Origin: Gnetum montanum
Taxonomy: Eukaryota; Streptophyta; Gnetopsida; Gnetales; Gnetaceae
Direction: 5' to 3'
Assembly (NCBI GenBank): GCA_015680685.1
Contig: MNCI01009519.1
Coordinates: 730,689-794,688, forward strand
Length of the DNA stretch: 64,000 nt
The translations under genes were made by a program, and so were the position numbers. Every line of letters begins with the position of its first letter. Positions within the stretch are counted from its first letter, which is position 1. Positions 22,102 through 35,110 of the stretch are shown one piece after another. A model generated the notes under the pieces. It saw only the letters and a program-made list of their open reading frames with translations. It did no database searches and had not been told where the DNA came from.

Positions 22102-23305
22102 TATTAGAGATAGTATGTCATGCCAAAGTATTATAATAAGACAAAAGAGGGAAAAAATTATAAGATTGTATATTATCATTAATTCAAGTAAGAAGAAAAA
22201 TTATATTTTATTTTATTTAAATAAATTGATGAGCAGTTGTACTTATTTTTTATCCTAATTTATCATCTTCTTGTATTTTTTTCACTTATTATAATTGGGA
22301 AATAACTTTTCATTAACCCCAAGGATGAGCCCAATATTTTCCTATAAGTTTGATGGCCATACATATATGTAAATTACAATTTTTGAGCAAGAAAAGATTA
22401 ATGCAAATTTGCTCTTTTGACTTATCCCTTTAACTTTCAAAACTCTAATTTCTTTTTATATTGTTTCCTATCCTATCAAATTTTATTCTTATCAAGATCC
22501 ATAGGTTTCTTCTCTAGATCTATATCCTAATAGGTTAAGCATTTTTCCTTCATCTTCTTTTTCATCATTTAAGGCTAGCTATAGATTATGAAAGGACTAT
22601 CTTTAATTTTATCAAATCTGCTGGAGAAGGAAAGTGATCAAGATCTCAAATTAAAGAACTTTTCAAGGTAAATCAAAGGACCTCATGTTTATTGATTTTT
22701 AATTTATAAAACATAATATATGGCTAGAGAATAATTTCATCATAACTTGTGGTCAACTTGTAGTATTACAAGTTTCTTGAATAATGATGTCACCATGACT
22801 TGTGGTATCCCAGTTTTTTGATTTTCAAAAATCACAACCTTTGATTCAATCATGGTCAAGTACCAAGACTTCATCATGACTTATGATCTACTCATGATGT
22901 CAACCATAACTTGTAGTTGATTTAGACTTGTAACTATGACTCATGGTTGCCTCATGGTTGAATATTCAAAATAAGGTACACTCAACACAAATTGTAGCAT
23001 ACTCATGATCTAACACCATAACTTGTGATATCTAACAATTCAAAATTTTTATCAATGATCATCACCATGCCTTGTGATGTACTTGTGGTCCATCATCATG
23101 ATTTGTAGAATTCTCAAAAATTAATTTTCATTGTTTCCATTACTATGATGACTCATCCTATAATACTAAAATCCATGGTGTTGTAGACCATAATTCATCA
23201 TCAAGTCATGATCTAATTGTGATCACTTAAAATTTGAAATTTTATAGAATCAAGGTTAAATTTAAAAACCTAATCTTCATTTCACTTCTTCCATCTAACT
23301 TTTCA
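22102..23305 (+). repeat. copia-3 5' LTR
   Basis: Starts TATTAGAGATAGT (TG expected, G to A) and ends TTTTCA, two bases before the primer-binding site. It matches 26613-27828 throughout. It contains degenerate copies of a palindromic word built on CATGACTTGTGGT (about 22735-23215). Confidence 0.88.
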
Positions 23306-23307
23306 AT

Positions 23308-23320
23308 TGGTATCAGAGCT
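23308..23320 (+). other. copia-3 primer-binding site (tRNA-Met)
   Basis: TGGTATCAGAGCT matches the usual plant LTR-element site complementary to the 3' end of initiator tRNA-Met, placed two bases after the 5' LTR. It primes minus-strand DNA synthesis and fixes the LTR end. Confidence 0.93.
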
Positions 23321-26300
23321 AGACATAGAAAAAGATGAGCTGTAATGGATAATAAAGAAGAAGATGAAGTTACAATTAGAGATATAATTCCTCAATGTAG
23401 ATTCTATAAGAATAGTAGATAAAATTATAAAGACTTGAAATCTACCTATGACAAGAAAATGAAGATAGAAAATTATACAAGCAAAAAAGAAAGTACTAGT
23501 GCTAAACGAAAGCTTTGTCAAGATAATCATTCTAATATAAAGGCTATTGCTATAATTAATTAGGATACTTGTACTATTGATAGTGGATGCTTAAATTACA
23601 TGACTTCCTATAGAGAATATCTTTTCAAATATAATCACACAAGTATGGTAACCTCAAAATTGGTAATGAAAAATTTCCTAGCATAGAAGATATAGGAGAT
23701 TGCATTTTCAGATTTAGCAATCATAAGGTCTTGACCATTCATGAAGTATGTTCCACAGTTGTCCAACTTCCTAAATGTTAGATAGAGGTATCAAACTTAG
23801 CTTTGAAAGTAAAACTTGCAACATAATAAAATGAAATGGAGAAGAGATTTGCAAGATAAGAGCACTCAACAATAGAATATATTTCTTGAATTATGAACAA
23901 TTTAATGTGAACTAAAAACTCATTGATATAACAAAAAATTAATGAAATGACATCAAAAGCATTGATTAGATGAGGCGTTCTCAACAAATTAGCAATGGTA
24001 GTAGTAGCATAGAATTTATAAAACATCAAGATCATCAATTTTAACAAGAAGAATAAAAAGTTTAGTGTAAAGTAATTGGACACACTTCATATTTAAAGAT
24101 ATAAAAAATGGAAAAAATGAACAAAATGATTGGCATAAACATTAGAAACATTTTGAAAGATAAATGTGAATTTTGCATCCAAGGTAAACAAACAAATAAA
24201 TTCCATACTAGATCTATACAAAGAGGTGAAGAACCATTATATCTCATTCACATGGACCTTGTAGGTGCTATGCTAATTACTTCCAATGGAGAAGCTAATT
24301 ATTTATTTGTGATAATAAATGATTATTTTAGATTCACATGGACCTACAATCTAAGAAGAAAAGATGAAACGCTCAACAAGTTTTAAAAATTCTACATGTT
24401 GATGAAAATTAAAAATCTCACCATAAAAGACATTGAAATAGATAGAGGAAAAGAATTTATTAACAAAGACTCACTAATTTTCACATCAAATAAGGCATAT
24501 TTAATTAAACCACTTGTGGATATATCCAACAATCAAATGACATATTGGAGAGAAAAATAAAACATTGCAAGAAATGATGAGATGTCTTCTTAAACATACT
24601 AAACTCATAGATGGTTATTAGAACATGGTACTAACTATAACCTACATTATAAATAGGATAATTAACAACAACAAAAATAATAAAACTCCACATGAGCTAT
24701 TTCATAAAAGACTTCCCAACATTTCTCACATGAGGACATTTGGATATCGTTGCTATGTCAAGGCACCAAAGCAATATTTGAGCAAGCTAAATAAAAGAGG
24801 AATAACTATATTTTTCTTGGATTTAACTCTAAGACTAGTTGATACAATTGCTATGATTTTATTGAACAAAGATGGTATTCATTTAAAAATATAATTTTTC
24901 TAGAAGAAAAATTAGGGATAGTAGACTTTGAATAAGACAACCAAGGAATGAACACTCAACTTAGTCCAAAACCTTGGTTACAAAGGAATTACCCTTAGAC
25001 TCAAATGCTAGACATAAAATTTGAAAAGAGAACAATAAGATCTAGAGCTATTAACAACTTAGCATACTCAACTCTATTTTAAGAAACTAAAAATATGAAA
25101 GAAGATCTAATAATTAAAGATTGGAAAAAATCCATGAATAATTAATATATAACCCTAATTAAAAAATCATACTTGGAAGTGGAATGAAGGTCATAGATTG
25201 CAAATATTTGTACAAAACTAAATTCAATGAAAAAGGATACATCATCAAGAAAAAAGTAAGACCTATGGGTAGAGGTTTTAGATAGAAGAAACACATATAC
25301 TATGAGGAGATACTTACATTGACAACAAGATTTGAAATAATCAAACTCATCCTTTCTATAGCTATCCATCATTGTCTTAAAATTTATCAAATATATGTAA
25401 ACGTAGCCTTCCTTAATGACAACATTAATGAAGATAATTATGTCTACCAATTTGAAGGATATGCCATAAAAAAAAATGAAGATAAGATATGTAGACTAAT
25501 TAAAGCATTATATGGATTAAAGAAAGATTCAAGGACATGATTTTATAGAATTAATAATTATTTACTAAAAGGAAGATATTAATGTTGTATTTTTAAAGTT
25601 ACTTTATACTACAAACAAGATAACAAATATTTTATCATAATCTCATTATATGTGGATGATCTTATCTTCACATTCACAAATAATAAACTAATAAAATAAT
25701 TCAAGCTTGATATGAGGAGTGAATTTGAGATGAAAGACTTAGGGGACATGAAATACTTTCTTGGAATTTACATTAATCAAGACAAGGAGGGAATCAAAGT
25801 TTATCAACTCAAATATACATCGTCCATGTTAGAGAAATACAAAATCAGTAGAGAAAAAGTCATAATGTTTTTACTTCTAACACACCTCTTTTGGATGCAA
25901 CTAAATATAGAAGCATAATTGAAGCTCTTATATTTCTATGTCATATAAGATTAGATCTTAAATTTATTACCTCTTACTATTCATCATTCATGCAAGAATC
26001 AAGGAAAATCCATCTCAATGCTTTCATACATATTCTGAGATAAATTAAAGATATAATAGACAATAGACTTATCTATAGCAAAGGAAATGGACAAATTTCA
26101 TGCCTATTCAAATGTTAGTTAGGGAGGATATGATAATGATAGAAAATATACATCATGAGTGATAATATTTTATGAAGATAATGCTATATATTAGAAATTT
26201 AAAAAAACTTTAATTAGTCTCTTAGCTTATGAAGCTAAATTTATAGTTATGGTTGAGTGCAGACAACATATCCTTTAGCTCAACACACTCATCACATATA

Positions 26301-26601
26301 TAAGATTTCAAGTTGATTTTCCTATCAAACTATTTTGGACAACATAATTGCTATTCAATCATTAAATGATCATGTACTACATAAAAAATCAAAATATATA
26401 GACATCAAATATTATTTCAACAAGCAAGAAATGATGAAGGGAAATGCTAAGCTTGAACATGTGAAATCAAATGATCAATCAGTAAATTTCTTAATTAAAC
26501 ATTTGTTGCATTAGAGGAATGAGTATCTTTGCCAAGGTGTAGATATTATAAAGGCTCAAGAATTAAGATAAGAAGATTAGAAAAATCATATCTTCAATAT
26601 T
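23321..26601 (+). pseudogene. copia-3 interior: pol remnant with gag mostly deleted
   Basis: Only about 250 nt separate the primer site from the protease active site (TIDSGCLNYMTS, about 23573-23608), so nearly all of gag is missing. Pre-integrase zinc residues remain in CEFCIQGKQTNKFHT, followed by the integrase core start IHMDLVGAM ... INDYFRFTW (24108-24386). 24625-24894 is the integrase C-terminal part. RT has IKALYGLKKDSRT near 25500, YVDD at 25649-25660 and EFEMKDLGDMKYFLGIYI from 25712. RNase H traces (AYEAKFIVMVECRQ) lie near 26228-26270. Frames shift repeatedly. Confidence 0.82.
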
Positions 26602-27828
26602 AAAGGAGGGATTGTTAGAGATAGTGTATCATGCCAAAGTCTTTCAACAACACAAAGAAAGAAAGAAAAGGTAAGATTTCATATTATCATCACTATAACA
26701 AAGAAGATAGATTTTATTTTATTTTATTTAAATGAATTAATTAATGAATGTGCTTGTTTTCAGTCCCAATTCATTTTGTTCTTGCCTTTTTTGCACTTAT
26801 TATAATTGGGTAATGAATTTTCATTAATCCTAATAATGACCTTAACATTTTCGTATATATTTTATTGCTATAAATTGATTTAAATGACTATTTCTAAAGA
26901 AATAAAAGATTAATGCAAATTTTCTTTCTTCAGTTGTCTCTTCAACTTCCTAAGCCCCAATTTATTTTCACATCATTTTCTATCCTATCCAATCATATCG
27001 TCATCAATTTCTATAGGTTTTTGATCTAGATCTACCTCCTAACATACCAGGAATTTTTACTCAATTTTCTTTGTGAGTAATAAAGGATAGTAATATAAGG
27101 TAAAAAGTTTTTATTTAATTTTATTAAATTTTCTATCATCTAAAGTAATGTATTATAAGTACCAAGATTTGAAATTACACAACTTTTCGAGGCAAATCCA
27201 AGAAAATCAAGTTTGTTGATTTTCAATTTGTAAAAATTTAAGATACAATTAGAGAATAGTTTTACGATGACCTATGGTATTACAAGTTTCTTAGATGACA
27301 ATCTCATCACAACTTGTGGTTAACTCATGATATTGCAGGTTTCTCAAGCCAAAGCTCATGATATTCCAATCTCCAAATTTTCTAAAATCATGATCTATGG
27401 TTCATTCATGGTCAAGTACCATGACTTTGTTATAACTCATAGTCTGCTCATGGTGACAACCACAACTCATTGTTGATTCATGATTGATGTAGAACTACAA
27501 CTATAACTCATGGTTGCCTCATGGTTAAATATTCAAAATAAAGCAAATTCATCACAACTTGTGATGTACTCATGGTCTAATACCATGACTCATGGTATTT
27601 AGCAATTAATCATCACCACAACTTATGAAATTATTAGAAATTAATTATCTTTGTTTCCATTACTATCATGAATCATGTTGTAATACCATGACCCATCATA
27701 TTATAGAGCTTGAATTATGGTCAAATTGTAATGCACTTATGACTTTTTTTTTAAATTTAAAATTGTTAAGAATCAAGATTGAATTTTAAAATCTCATATT
27801 CATCCCAAATTTCTCATCCAAATTTTAG
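26602..27828 (+). repeat. copia-3 polypurine tract and 3' LTR
   Basis: AAAGGAGGGAT (26602-26612) is the polypurine tract and the LTR starts TGTTAGAGATAGTG at 26613. The right end is placed by alignment with the 5' LTR end. The palindromic words are better preserved here: ATCACAACTTGTGAT at 27551-27565 and ATACCATGACTCATGGTAT at 27580-27598. Confidence 0.87.
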
Positions 27829-27987
27829 AGATTGTAGATAACAAGATAAAAAATATTTGTACATTCTAATAGTTGTCAACCCATCTTATTAATAGTACCA
27901 TCTATAGAATATAATGTCTAGTTGTGATCTTTAATAATGTCTAAACTGCCAACATTATGATTCTATTGAACAATTTTTATTTGTTGT

Positions 27988-28913
27988 TGATGAGTCAGTC
28001 ATTGGACTACATTGATGGGATGCCATCGATGTGATCCCATTAATGGGATCTCATTGACATGATCCTATTGATGTAGGGTTTGACCTATTGATGTGTACCC
28101 ATTAATAGGGCACCCTATTTTCTCTTATAAATGTGCATCTACCTACCACATTTATGGCATTCTTTTTAAAGTTGTAGCGAAGTGCTTGTAGGTTTTCCTC
28201 TCAGAACTTAGAATATTTTTTGAGTGCCTACAATAGAAGTCAAAGAGTGTACAGATCTTTATTTGAGCACTATTGTACCTGAGCACTTTAGTGTGGACGA
28301 CAATAAAGATGAGCTTTTTTGGTAAACCTTCTAGTACTTGGACTAGATTAATTATTTCTCTAAGAATTTACTATTCATGAAATTTAATTTAATTCTTTTA
28401 AGTAATTAATTAATATATATTTAATAGTAAACATGCGTATGATCACTTACAACATATGTTTAATGCTTGGTAATCCTAGTAACGCTTAATGTTTGGTAAC
28501 CCAGTAGCACTATACCTATTTAGGATGTGTATGGAAAGTGGGAATAGATGCTTATGTTAGGTTTATTTAAGTGTTAGCTAGTTGTTAAATTAATTTAGTA
28601 ATTAAATTATTTATTCTTTATTTTTTTTCATTAGGGACTTAAACCATAAAAGATAAAAATGATAAAAATCATATGCCTTAGTTANCATTAGGTGACTTAA
28701 ACCATAAAAGATAAAAATCATATGCCTTAGTTACACTTAATCATACACTTGCACTTCATAAGTGAAACTGGGGAAGAAAATGATTGTAATGGTTAGTTTC
28801 ACCTCCTAGAACTAGTGTACTTAGAAACCTAAAGTATTTGCAATTTGACTAACTCACTAAGTAAACACTAGTGATTGGTATGGTTGGAAGTAGGGTATAC
28901 TTGCCACTCATCA
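27988..28913 (+). repeat. Athila-1 5' LTR (926 bp)
   Basis: Begins TGATGAG and ends CTCATCA, a 7-bp terminal inverted repeat that also bounds the other LTRs of this family here. U3 is filled with ATYGATGGGAT-like words and includes the perfect palindrome GATCCCATTAATGGGATC at 28033-28050. A TATAAAT box lies near 28124. An undetermined base at 28685 separates two near-identical 50-bp copies. Confidence 0.85.
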
Positions 28914-28933
28914 TTAGTGTCATTGTTAGGGAC
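28914..28933 (+). other. Athila-1 primer-binding site (tRNA-Asp), decayed
   Basis: The 18 bases at 28915-28932 read TAGTGTCATTGTTAGGGA. The usual Athila site, complementary to tRNA-Asp, is TGGCGCCGTTGCCGGGGA (from memory). The seven differences are all C to T or G to A. Its place directly after the LTR supports the call. Confidence 0.75.
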
Positions 28934-29589
28934 TTTAGTTAACTATGTGTGCTCTCTAGGACTTGGTGAAAATTATTCAACATCATTTGATCAAACCTTA
29001 AATTCAAAATAATTTAAATAATAATAATAATAATTGTAAAAAGTACACTAGTATTTCCTTTTAATCTAAAATATCTTCTTCTCAAAGGACTGATTCTCCA
29101 CCAAAATTCAAGTACACATCCAATTAGAACAATGAACGATCAAATTAGCCAGTGCTCCAACAATGCCGAGTGGTATATACTCATCTTGATGAGTATTGGC
29201 CTAATGTCACCTTCATTCTTCATTAGGATGAATAGATGTAGTGGACGGACATGGAGGGAAACATTGTGTTGTCACCTGGTCGATCAATTTCTACAATGCT
29301 TTGATAAACTCTTATGAGGTTGGGCATCTAGGGACTCCATGATGAATATGTTGTTCAAGACCACAACTCCAAGGATTACCATCCCACTGAGGCATAATGT
29401 AAAATAGATCAATAATAGGATAAGCACTATGAAGCTACGAAGGAAAAATAGTTGAGTAACCCCTTATTTCTATTGGGCCAAAAAGATAGTGAGGATTCCT
29501 TCTCTGGGGATCTCATTTCATTGACTCTCCTTCCCTTGGTTTCAATGAAGGAAGCTTGAACTAGAACTTACAGTCCATTGCAAACATTT

Positions 29590-31340
29590 TTGGTTCAATA
29601 AAGAATAGGTCCCACAACCATGGGGGATCCAAAGATGATTACAGCCATGACCATTGAAGAGGGGATGGCAGGTACCATGGTGCTAGTCATCCTTCTTCTT
29701 CACCTTCATCATTCTCTACTTCCTCCTCTAGCTTTAACTGAAGCCATAGAGGACATGACCATGGTGGACGTGACCAAAAAAACAAAGATGATCATAGGGC
29801 ACACTAGACTAGTTGAGATTAAGGGCATGGGAAATCAAGGGAGGCTTGCCATCATGAAAGAAGGGATAATAGAGGACATAATAGGCATCATGGCCATTGC
29901 AGAGGCTATGACTATGATCAGCCTTTGCTTGCAACTTGAAATATGATAAACATCATAAAAGTAGTGAAAATTATTACAAGGCATGTGAAAGATAGCACAG
30001 TCAGGTAGTTGGATATGAATAATGTCCCCAAGTTTGAAGGGGGATACAACTTAGATTTGCAAAATCATCTTCAAGCCTTTCATGATGATTGCACCTTACA
30101 AAACATCAAAAAAAAAATGGTAGAAACTAAAGTTGTTCCCAAGGATACTATAATAGAAGCTAAAAGTTGGTATTGGTCCTTAGAGCTGAAATCAACTCAT
30201 AGATAGAGTAGGATGCTTAAGCTCTTCAATGACAAGTATCAAAAGTACTGTTGAGTATCCAACCTAAGAAAGAAGATCCAAGGTTAGAAATAAGGAATAC
30301 ATGAACCCTTGGATGTAGCCATGGATAGGTACTATTCCCTTTTACATTAATGTCTTGGCCATGGTTATTTTCAAAGGGAGCAGCTTTGCCATATCATAGA
30401 TGGAATTTGCATAGAAACATGGAGAACTCTTGGGGTCTATGCCCAAGGGAGACTATTAGAATTAAGGGTTCATCAGATTTAAAGGCTGATAGAGTAGGTT
30501 TCCAAGGAAGAAGAAGAGTTGAAAAAAATGGAAAGTGCTGAGAAGTACAATTGAGATCCTTCCATTAGAAAAAGAAAAGTTGATTTTTTTGACACTAAGG
30601 AGGAGGCATCACTTGATGAGCTAGTGCAATGAAAGACCTTTCAAATTTAGAAATATATCTCTAAAATTTCAGCCAAGGTAGAGAAAATGTGAGACTCTTT
30701 GGATGAAAAGTTCCAAACACCTTTGAAAATAGTACAGGAATTTAAAGAGAAAAGTAGTAATCATGATCATAGAAGAAGGAAGAAAACTAAACATGCCTAC
30801 TAAAGGGGTAAGGGCAAGGTTTCTATAGTATAGGAGGTTGTGGAATCCAAAACATATGATGATGATGTATGTGACATCCACCAATACAAACATCATAGAG
30901 GATGTTGTCGCATTGTGTTACACTTATAGGAGTTTGGGGTGTATGCACTAAATATTAGATTAGTAAGAATAAAATGACCCAAAAGGTTGTCTTATTTGCA
31001 AGGAAACCCAACGTGGTTCCAGCAACAACATGCTTACTATCCAAATGGAGCTCCACCACAACCTTATGAGTAGTACCATTAGTAGCAACATCCACTATCG
31101 TGGAAGATTCCACCACCAAGGCAATAGTACCCTTCCTAGTAACCTAATTCATATGAGTACTATGTTCAACATCTCATTTCTCTATATGACTCTTCTAGTC
31201 ATGCTTCATTCCAACATTACTACTACCCTCTTGAATTCTATAGAGCTTAATCCTCATCTCCAAGAGAGGAATCCCTATTTCCTCATTACCCTCCTCATCT
31301 TGTTGGACATGTCCCTTTGGCTTCAACTCCAGCTATAGTA
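29590..31340 (+). pseudogene. Athila-1 gag remnant
   Basis: 29590-29940 encodes, in a broken frame, a His/Gly/Arg/Asp/Ser-rich disordered region. The capsid-like part follows (VPKFEGGYNLDLQNHLQAFH ... IIEAKSWYWSLELKS, 30009-30206), with a matching counterpart in Athila-2 (62368-62685, minus). Further on HGYFQREQLCHI resembles the Athila Gag helical domain. A compact Cys/His motif CDIHQYKHHRGCC lies at 30870-30908; Athila-2 has CDIFLYDHPKGHC in the same place, so a zinc-binding CxIHxYxHxxGHC ancestor is likely. A Pro/Tyr/Gln-rich tail follows (30990-31330). Confidence 0.7.
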
Positions 31341-31559
31341 ACATAACACTACTAGGGTTGTTAAATTATAGCTAGCTCCTTAGCTGAGTGGTTCATAAAC
31401 CAAATCCTAAAAAAGATCATTCTTTTAAATCAGTAGTCCCAAAAAGTCCTCAGAGACTTATGCAGCTAATTGTCCTACTTCTCCCTCATCATCTACATCC
31501 AATCCATTTGAGTCCCCTTTAAACTAAACACCTTCCAAGGTGCATACCATCATGTTAAC

Positions 31560-31925
31560 CCATGTGGTAATTGATTGGATGAAGGATAACCACCTTCTTA
31601 GGAAACGATTTGAGTTTGGGAGTTCCTTAATCTATTTGCAAATCATTGGAATGAGTCATGTAAAGCTTTACTTTATTCAGGTTTTGGTATTAATTTGATT
31701 TCTCATGAGATGTACAAAGCCTATAACTTGCCTCCACTCAAGAAGAGCAACATTCATCTTGAGTTAATAGATCAATCAATCACTATTCCCTTGGAACTAA
31801 TGGAGGACAATGTGACCATTGTCTATGGGTTGTCCTACCCTATTGGCTTCCTAGTAATCCAAGTTGATAATTGGAAGGGTGACTTTTTCAATCATCATGA
31901 AAAGGCCTTGGCTAAGTACTATTGA
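31560..31925 (+). pseudogene. Athila-1 protease remnant
   Basis: The open piece 31695-31925 reads INLISHEMYKAYNLPPLKKS ... VEDN-like MEDNVTIVYGLSYPIGFLV, matching the layout of Athila aspartic proteases. The active-site triplet just upstream reads YSG where D(S/L/T)G is needed, so the catalytic aspartate appears lost. Confidence 0.6.
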
Positions 31926-32329
31926 TGCACTACTGGGCATTTGAGATATTTCCTTAGAGATTTCCAAGGAAAATGCATTTGGAAATATTAAGAAGAATAG
32001 TGTTCTATGCATTATGTACAGTGATATAGGGTGTAACTATCTGTAGAAACTTTGGGGCATCAATAGTACATCCATCATAGCATGTAGAAAATGTGTAGAT
32101 GAGATGGAAATTCAAAGGTGCTTGTACACAATAGCCACAAAATAGGAGGATATCCAATGGCTGATAGCTAATTTTAAAAGTATCACACTTTGCATGAAAT
32201 CAACTAAGAGCTTAACAAGTGCCTATGTTGAAGGCATGGATGAACTAGAGCAAGTTCATCACCAACTCTTCGATGATGAACCTAATGATACTTATTGGGA
32301 AGATTTGGAAATCCTTGAAATTTTCAAAT

Positions 32330-33870
32330 AGGAGTTCCTAGAGTTGAAAACTCTAATTGCTAGCATGAAGTATGCTTTCCTAAAAAATTATAAGTCAATA
32401 ATAATCAATGTCAATTTTGCTCCTGAAAAAAAGGGAAGCTATTGAAGGTGATTAATAAATGGACAAAAAATTTTACTTGGTCATATCTTAAACTTACTAG
32501 GATTTATCCTAGGATATGCCAACATCACATCTATACTAATCCTTCCATGAAGCCAAAGAGGTAGCCATAATAGTGGTTAAATTTCAAATTGAAGTAGATC
32601 ATCAAGGGGGAGATTGAAAAACTTCTTAAAGTGGGGTTCATCTATACCATTGTAGATAGCAAGTGGTTTAGCCCAATTATGATCATGCCAAAGAGAGGTG
32701 AAAAGTGGAGGATCTATATTGATTTTAGATTGTTGAACATGATGACCTACAAAGATCATTTTCCACTACCATTTGTGGACTAGATGGTGGACACTATCTT
32801 TGGGCATTACTTCTATAGATTTCTAGATGGTTGTAGTAGCTATAACCAAATCCAGGTTACACTCAAGGATTAGGCCAAAACTATATTCGCAAGTCCCTAG
32901 AGGAATTTTGCATAAAGAAACATACCTTTTGGTCTATGCAATAACCCTACAACCTTCCAATGCCTTATCCTTAGCATTTTTTAATAGTAGATTGCTAGTG
33001 GGGTGGAAGCCTTCATGGATGAATTCTCCACCTATGGTACTACATTTGAGTACGCCTTTGGCCACCTTGAGCAAGTGCTAAAAAGGTATGTGAAGATCAA
33101 TCTTCAAATCAATTAGCAAAAGAGCCATTTAATGATTTAGAAGGGCATTGTGTTGGGGCATAAAATCTCACAAGTAGTGATTGAGATGGACCCTAAAAAA
33201 ATAAGGGTTATCCAAGGAATAATCTACCAATCTAAATTGTTAAAGATGTCCAATCATTCCTTGGTTACACTAGATACTACTGATGATTCATAGAGAATTT
33301 CTCTAAGATCACTAAACTATTGATGGAGCTAACAAAGAAAGATGATCCATTCATATGGACTAAGGAATGCAAAAAGGCATTCCATCAACTTAAGTAGAAG
33401 CTTGTAGAAACTCCAATTCTATGAGCACTTGACTAGTCTAGACCATTTCACATCATGATAGAGACATCAAACTATGCCTTGGAAGCTATGATTACGTAGT
33501 TGGATAATCAAAAACTTCCATACTACATCCACTATGTGATTTGAAGCATTGTGGATGCATAGCTAAACTACACCATAGTGAAGAAAGAACTAATGGTGGT
33601 GCTATATGCCTTGGAAAAATTTAGGTACTATGTGCTTTGGTACAAGGTATTTATGCACATAGATCATAGTGCAATCCTCTTACTAATGAAAAAACCAATG
33701 GTGAGCCCCTATGTCATATAGTGACTTATGATCCTGCAAGAATTTAGTATCATGATGGTAGATTGAAAGTAAACCAAGAATGTGGTTGCTGATCACTTGT
33801 CTCAGTTGCGATGGAACAACAAAGAGAAGGAGATCCCACTTTTTGATCAATTTTCTCATGAACTTCTCTT
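32330..33870 (+). pseudogene. Athila-1 reverse transcriptase and RNase H
   Basis: RT starts with LKTLIASMKYAFL, then GEIEKLLKVGFIYTIVDSKW ... SPIMIMPKRGEKWRIYIDFR, FYRFLDGCSSYNQIQV and IPFGLCNNPTTFQ. The YxDD box is degraded to FMDEFSTYG (about 33010-33038): the second aspartate is glutamate. Downstream are GHLEQVLKR and VLGHKISQ. RNase H shows LNYTIVKKELMVVLYALEKF (about 33570-33625) and VVADHLSQL (about 33780-33810). TAG occurs at Q positions and also at W or Y positions. Confidence 0.8.
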
Positions 33871-33954
33871 TGTTGATGCTATACATGAATAAGTGTCCAA
33901 TGAACCTACATGATATTATGGCATCCTCACTTATCTTCTCACTCAAGAGATGCC

Positions 33955-35110
33955 ATAAGAGTTAGACCATAGGATGAAACAACAGTTTCTTCATTAGGCC
34001 AAATGTTTTATGGAGATTAACAGACACCTTTACAAGGTATGCACCAATGGCTTGGTTCATTGGTGTGTTCTTGATGCTAACCAATTGTGCATCCTTTAGG
34101 ATGCTCATGAGGGCCCTTGTGGAGACCATTATGCTAGGTGACACATGACCATTAAGATCCTGATGGTAGGGTATTACTAGACAACACTCTTTAGGGACAC
34201 TCACCAGTTCATCCACTCTTGTGAATGCTATCAATGTGATGGTGGGACTACTCAAATGGAGGGACCTCAATAGTGGATCTAATCACTAGAACCATTTGAC
34301 ATTTGGGGCATTGACATCATGGGTCCCATCACACCCATGTTGAATGGAAAGGCATACATTATAGTTTCTATTAACTATTGTATGAAATGGGTAGAAGTAG
34401 CAATCATCATTGACTATACATTTTCTATAGCTCTTTGTTTGTAAAAAACAAATGTTGTAAATAGGTTTGGGATGCCATGTGCACTAATTTCTAACAATTA
34501 TATACTCACTTTATAGGCAGCACCTTTCGAAATCTCATGCAATGCTTGGGGGTAGAGCATAAATTTACAACACCTTACCACCCTAAGCTAATAGTCAAGT
34601 AGAGGTTACCAAAAGGGAGATCACTAAGATGTTAACTAGAACAATTAGTAAATACAGAAGAGACTGGAGCACAAAACTTAATGATGCCCTTTAGGCCTAC
34701 TGCTCCACATGGAAACTCCCTATAGGCTAGTGTATGGAAAATTGCCAACTCTTCCTATTCTGTCTAAGCTTCATACACTTTCAATAGGTTGTGACCTTGA
34801 CCTTGACTTTGACCTAAGCCTAGCATAGAAATAAAGATTGATAAACCTTAATGTGCTAGATAAGAATAGGTTGGTGGTCCTATCTTTGAATAAAGTGAAC
34901 AAGGCATTCAAAAAAAATTCTGTGATCTCAAAATTAGAAAAGTCAAATTTCATCTTGGAGACAAGATTCTTTATTGGAACCCCACACATGTACCTCAAAA
35001 GACTAAGTTCCAAACATTGTGGGAAGGACCTTACATCATTTATGAAACCTTTTCTTTTGAGGCCATGTTGATCTACAAAATTGGTAGCCCAAGCAAGAAA
35101 CAACTAGTCA
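33955..35110 (+). pseudogene. Athila-1 integrase
   Basis: The zinc-binding N-terminus has HEGPCGDH and CECYQCDG. The core begins FDIWGIDIMGPITPMLNGKA (first aspartate intact) and continues with WVEVAII. The SDNG box is ISNNY (second aspartate lost) near 34488. The helix after the catalytic glutamate is near 34590-34640 (SQVEVT-like in a shifted frame). The tail has LRPW-like and WEGPYI-like segments near 34990-35060. Confidence 0.7.

Larger units (their letters stand above)
22102..27828 (+). mobile_element. copia-3: full-length Ty1/copia element with both LTRs
   Basis: Two LTRs of about 1.2 kb flank a 3.3 kb interior with a tRNA-Met primer site, protease, integrase, RT, RNase H and polypurine tract. 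Total about 5.7 kb. The LTRs differ by many substitutions, so the insertion is old. No clear target-site duplication remains (CTCAT on the left, AGATT on the right). It lies next to the 5' end of LINE-B and may have inserted into it. Confidence 0.9.
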
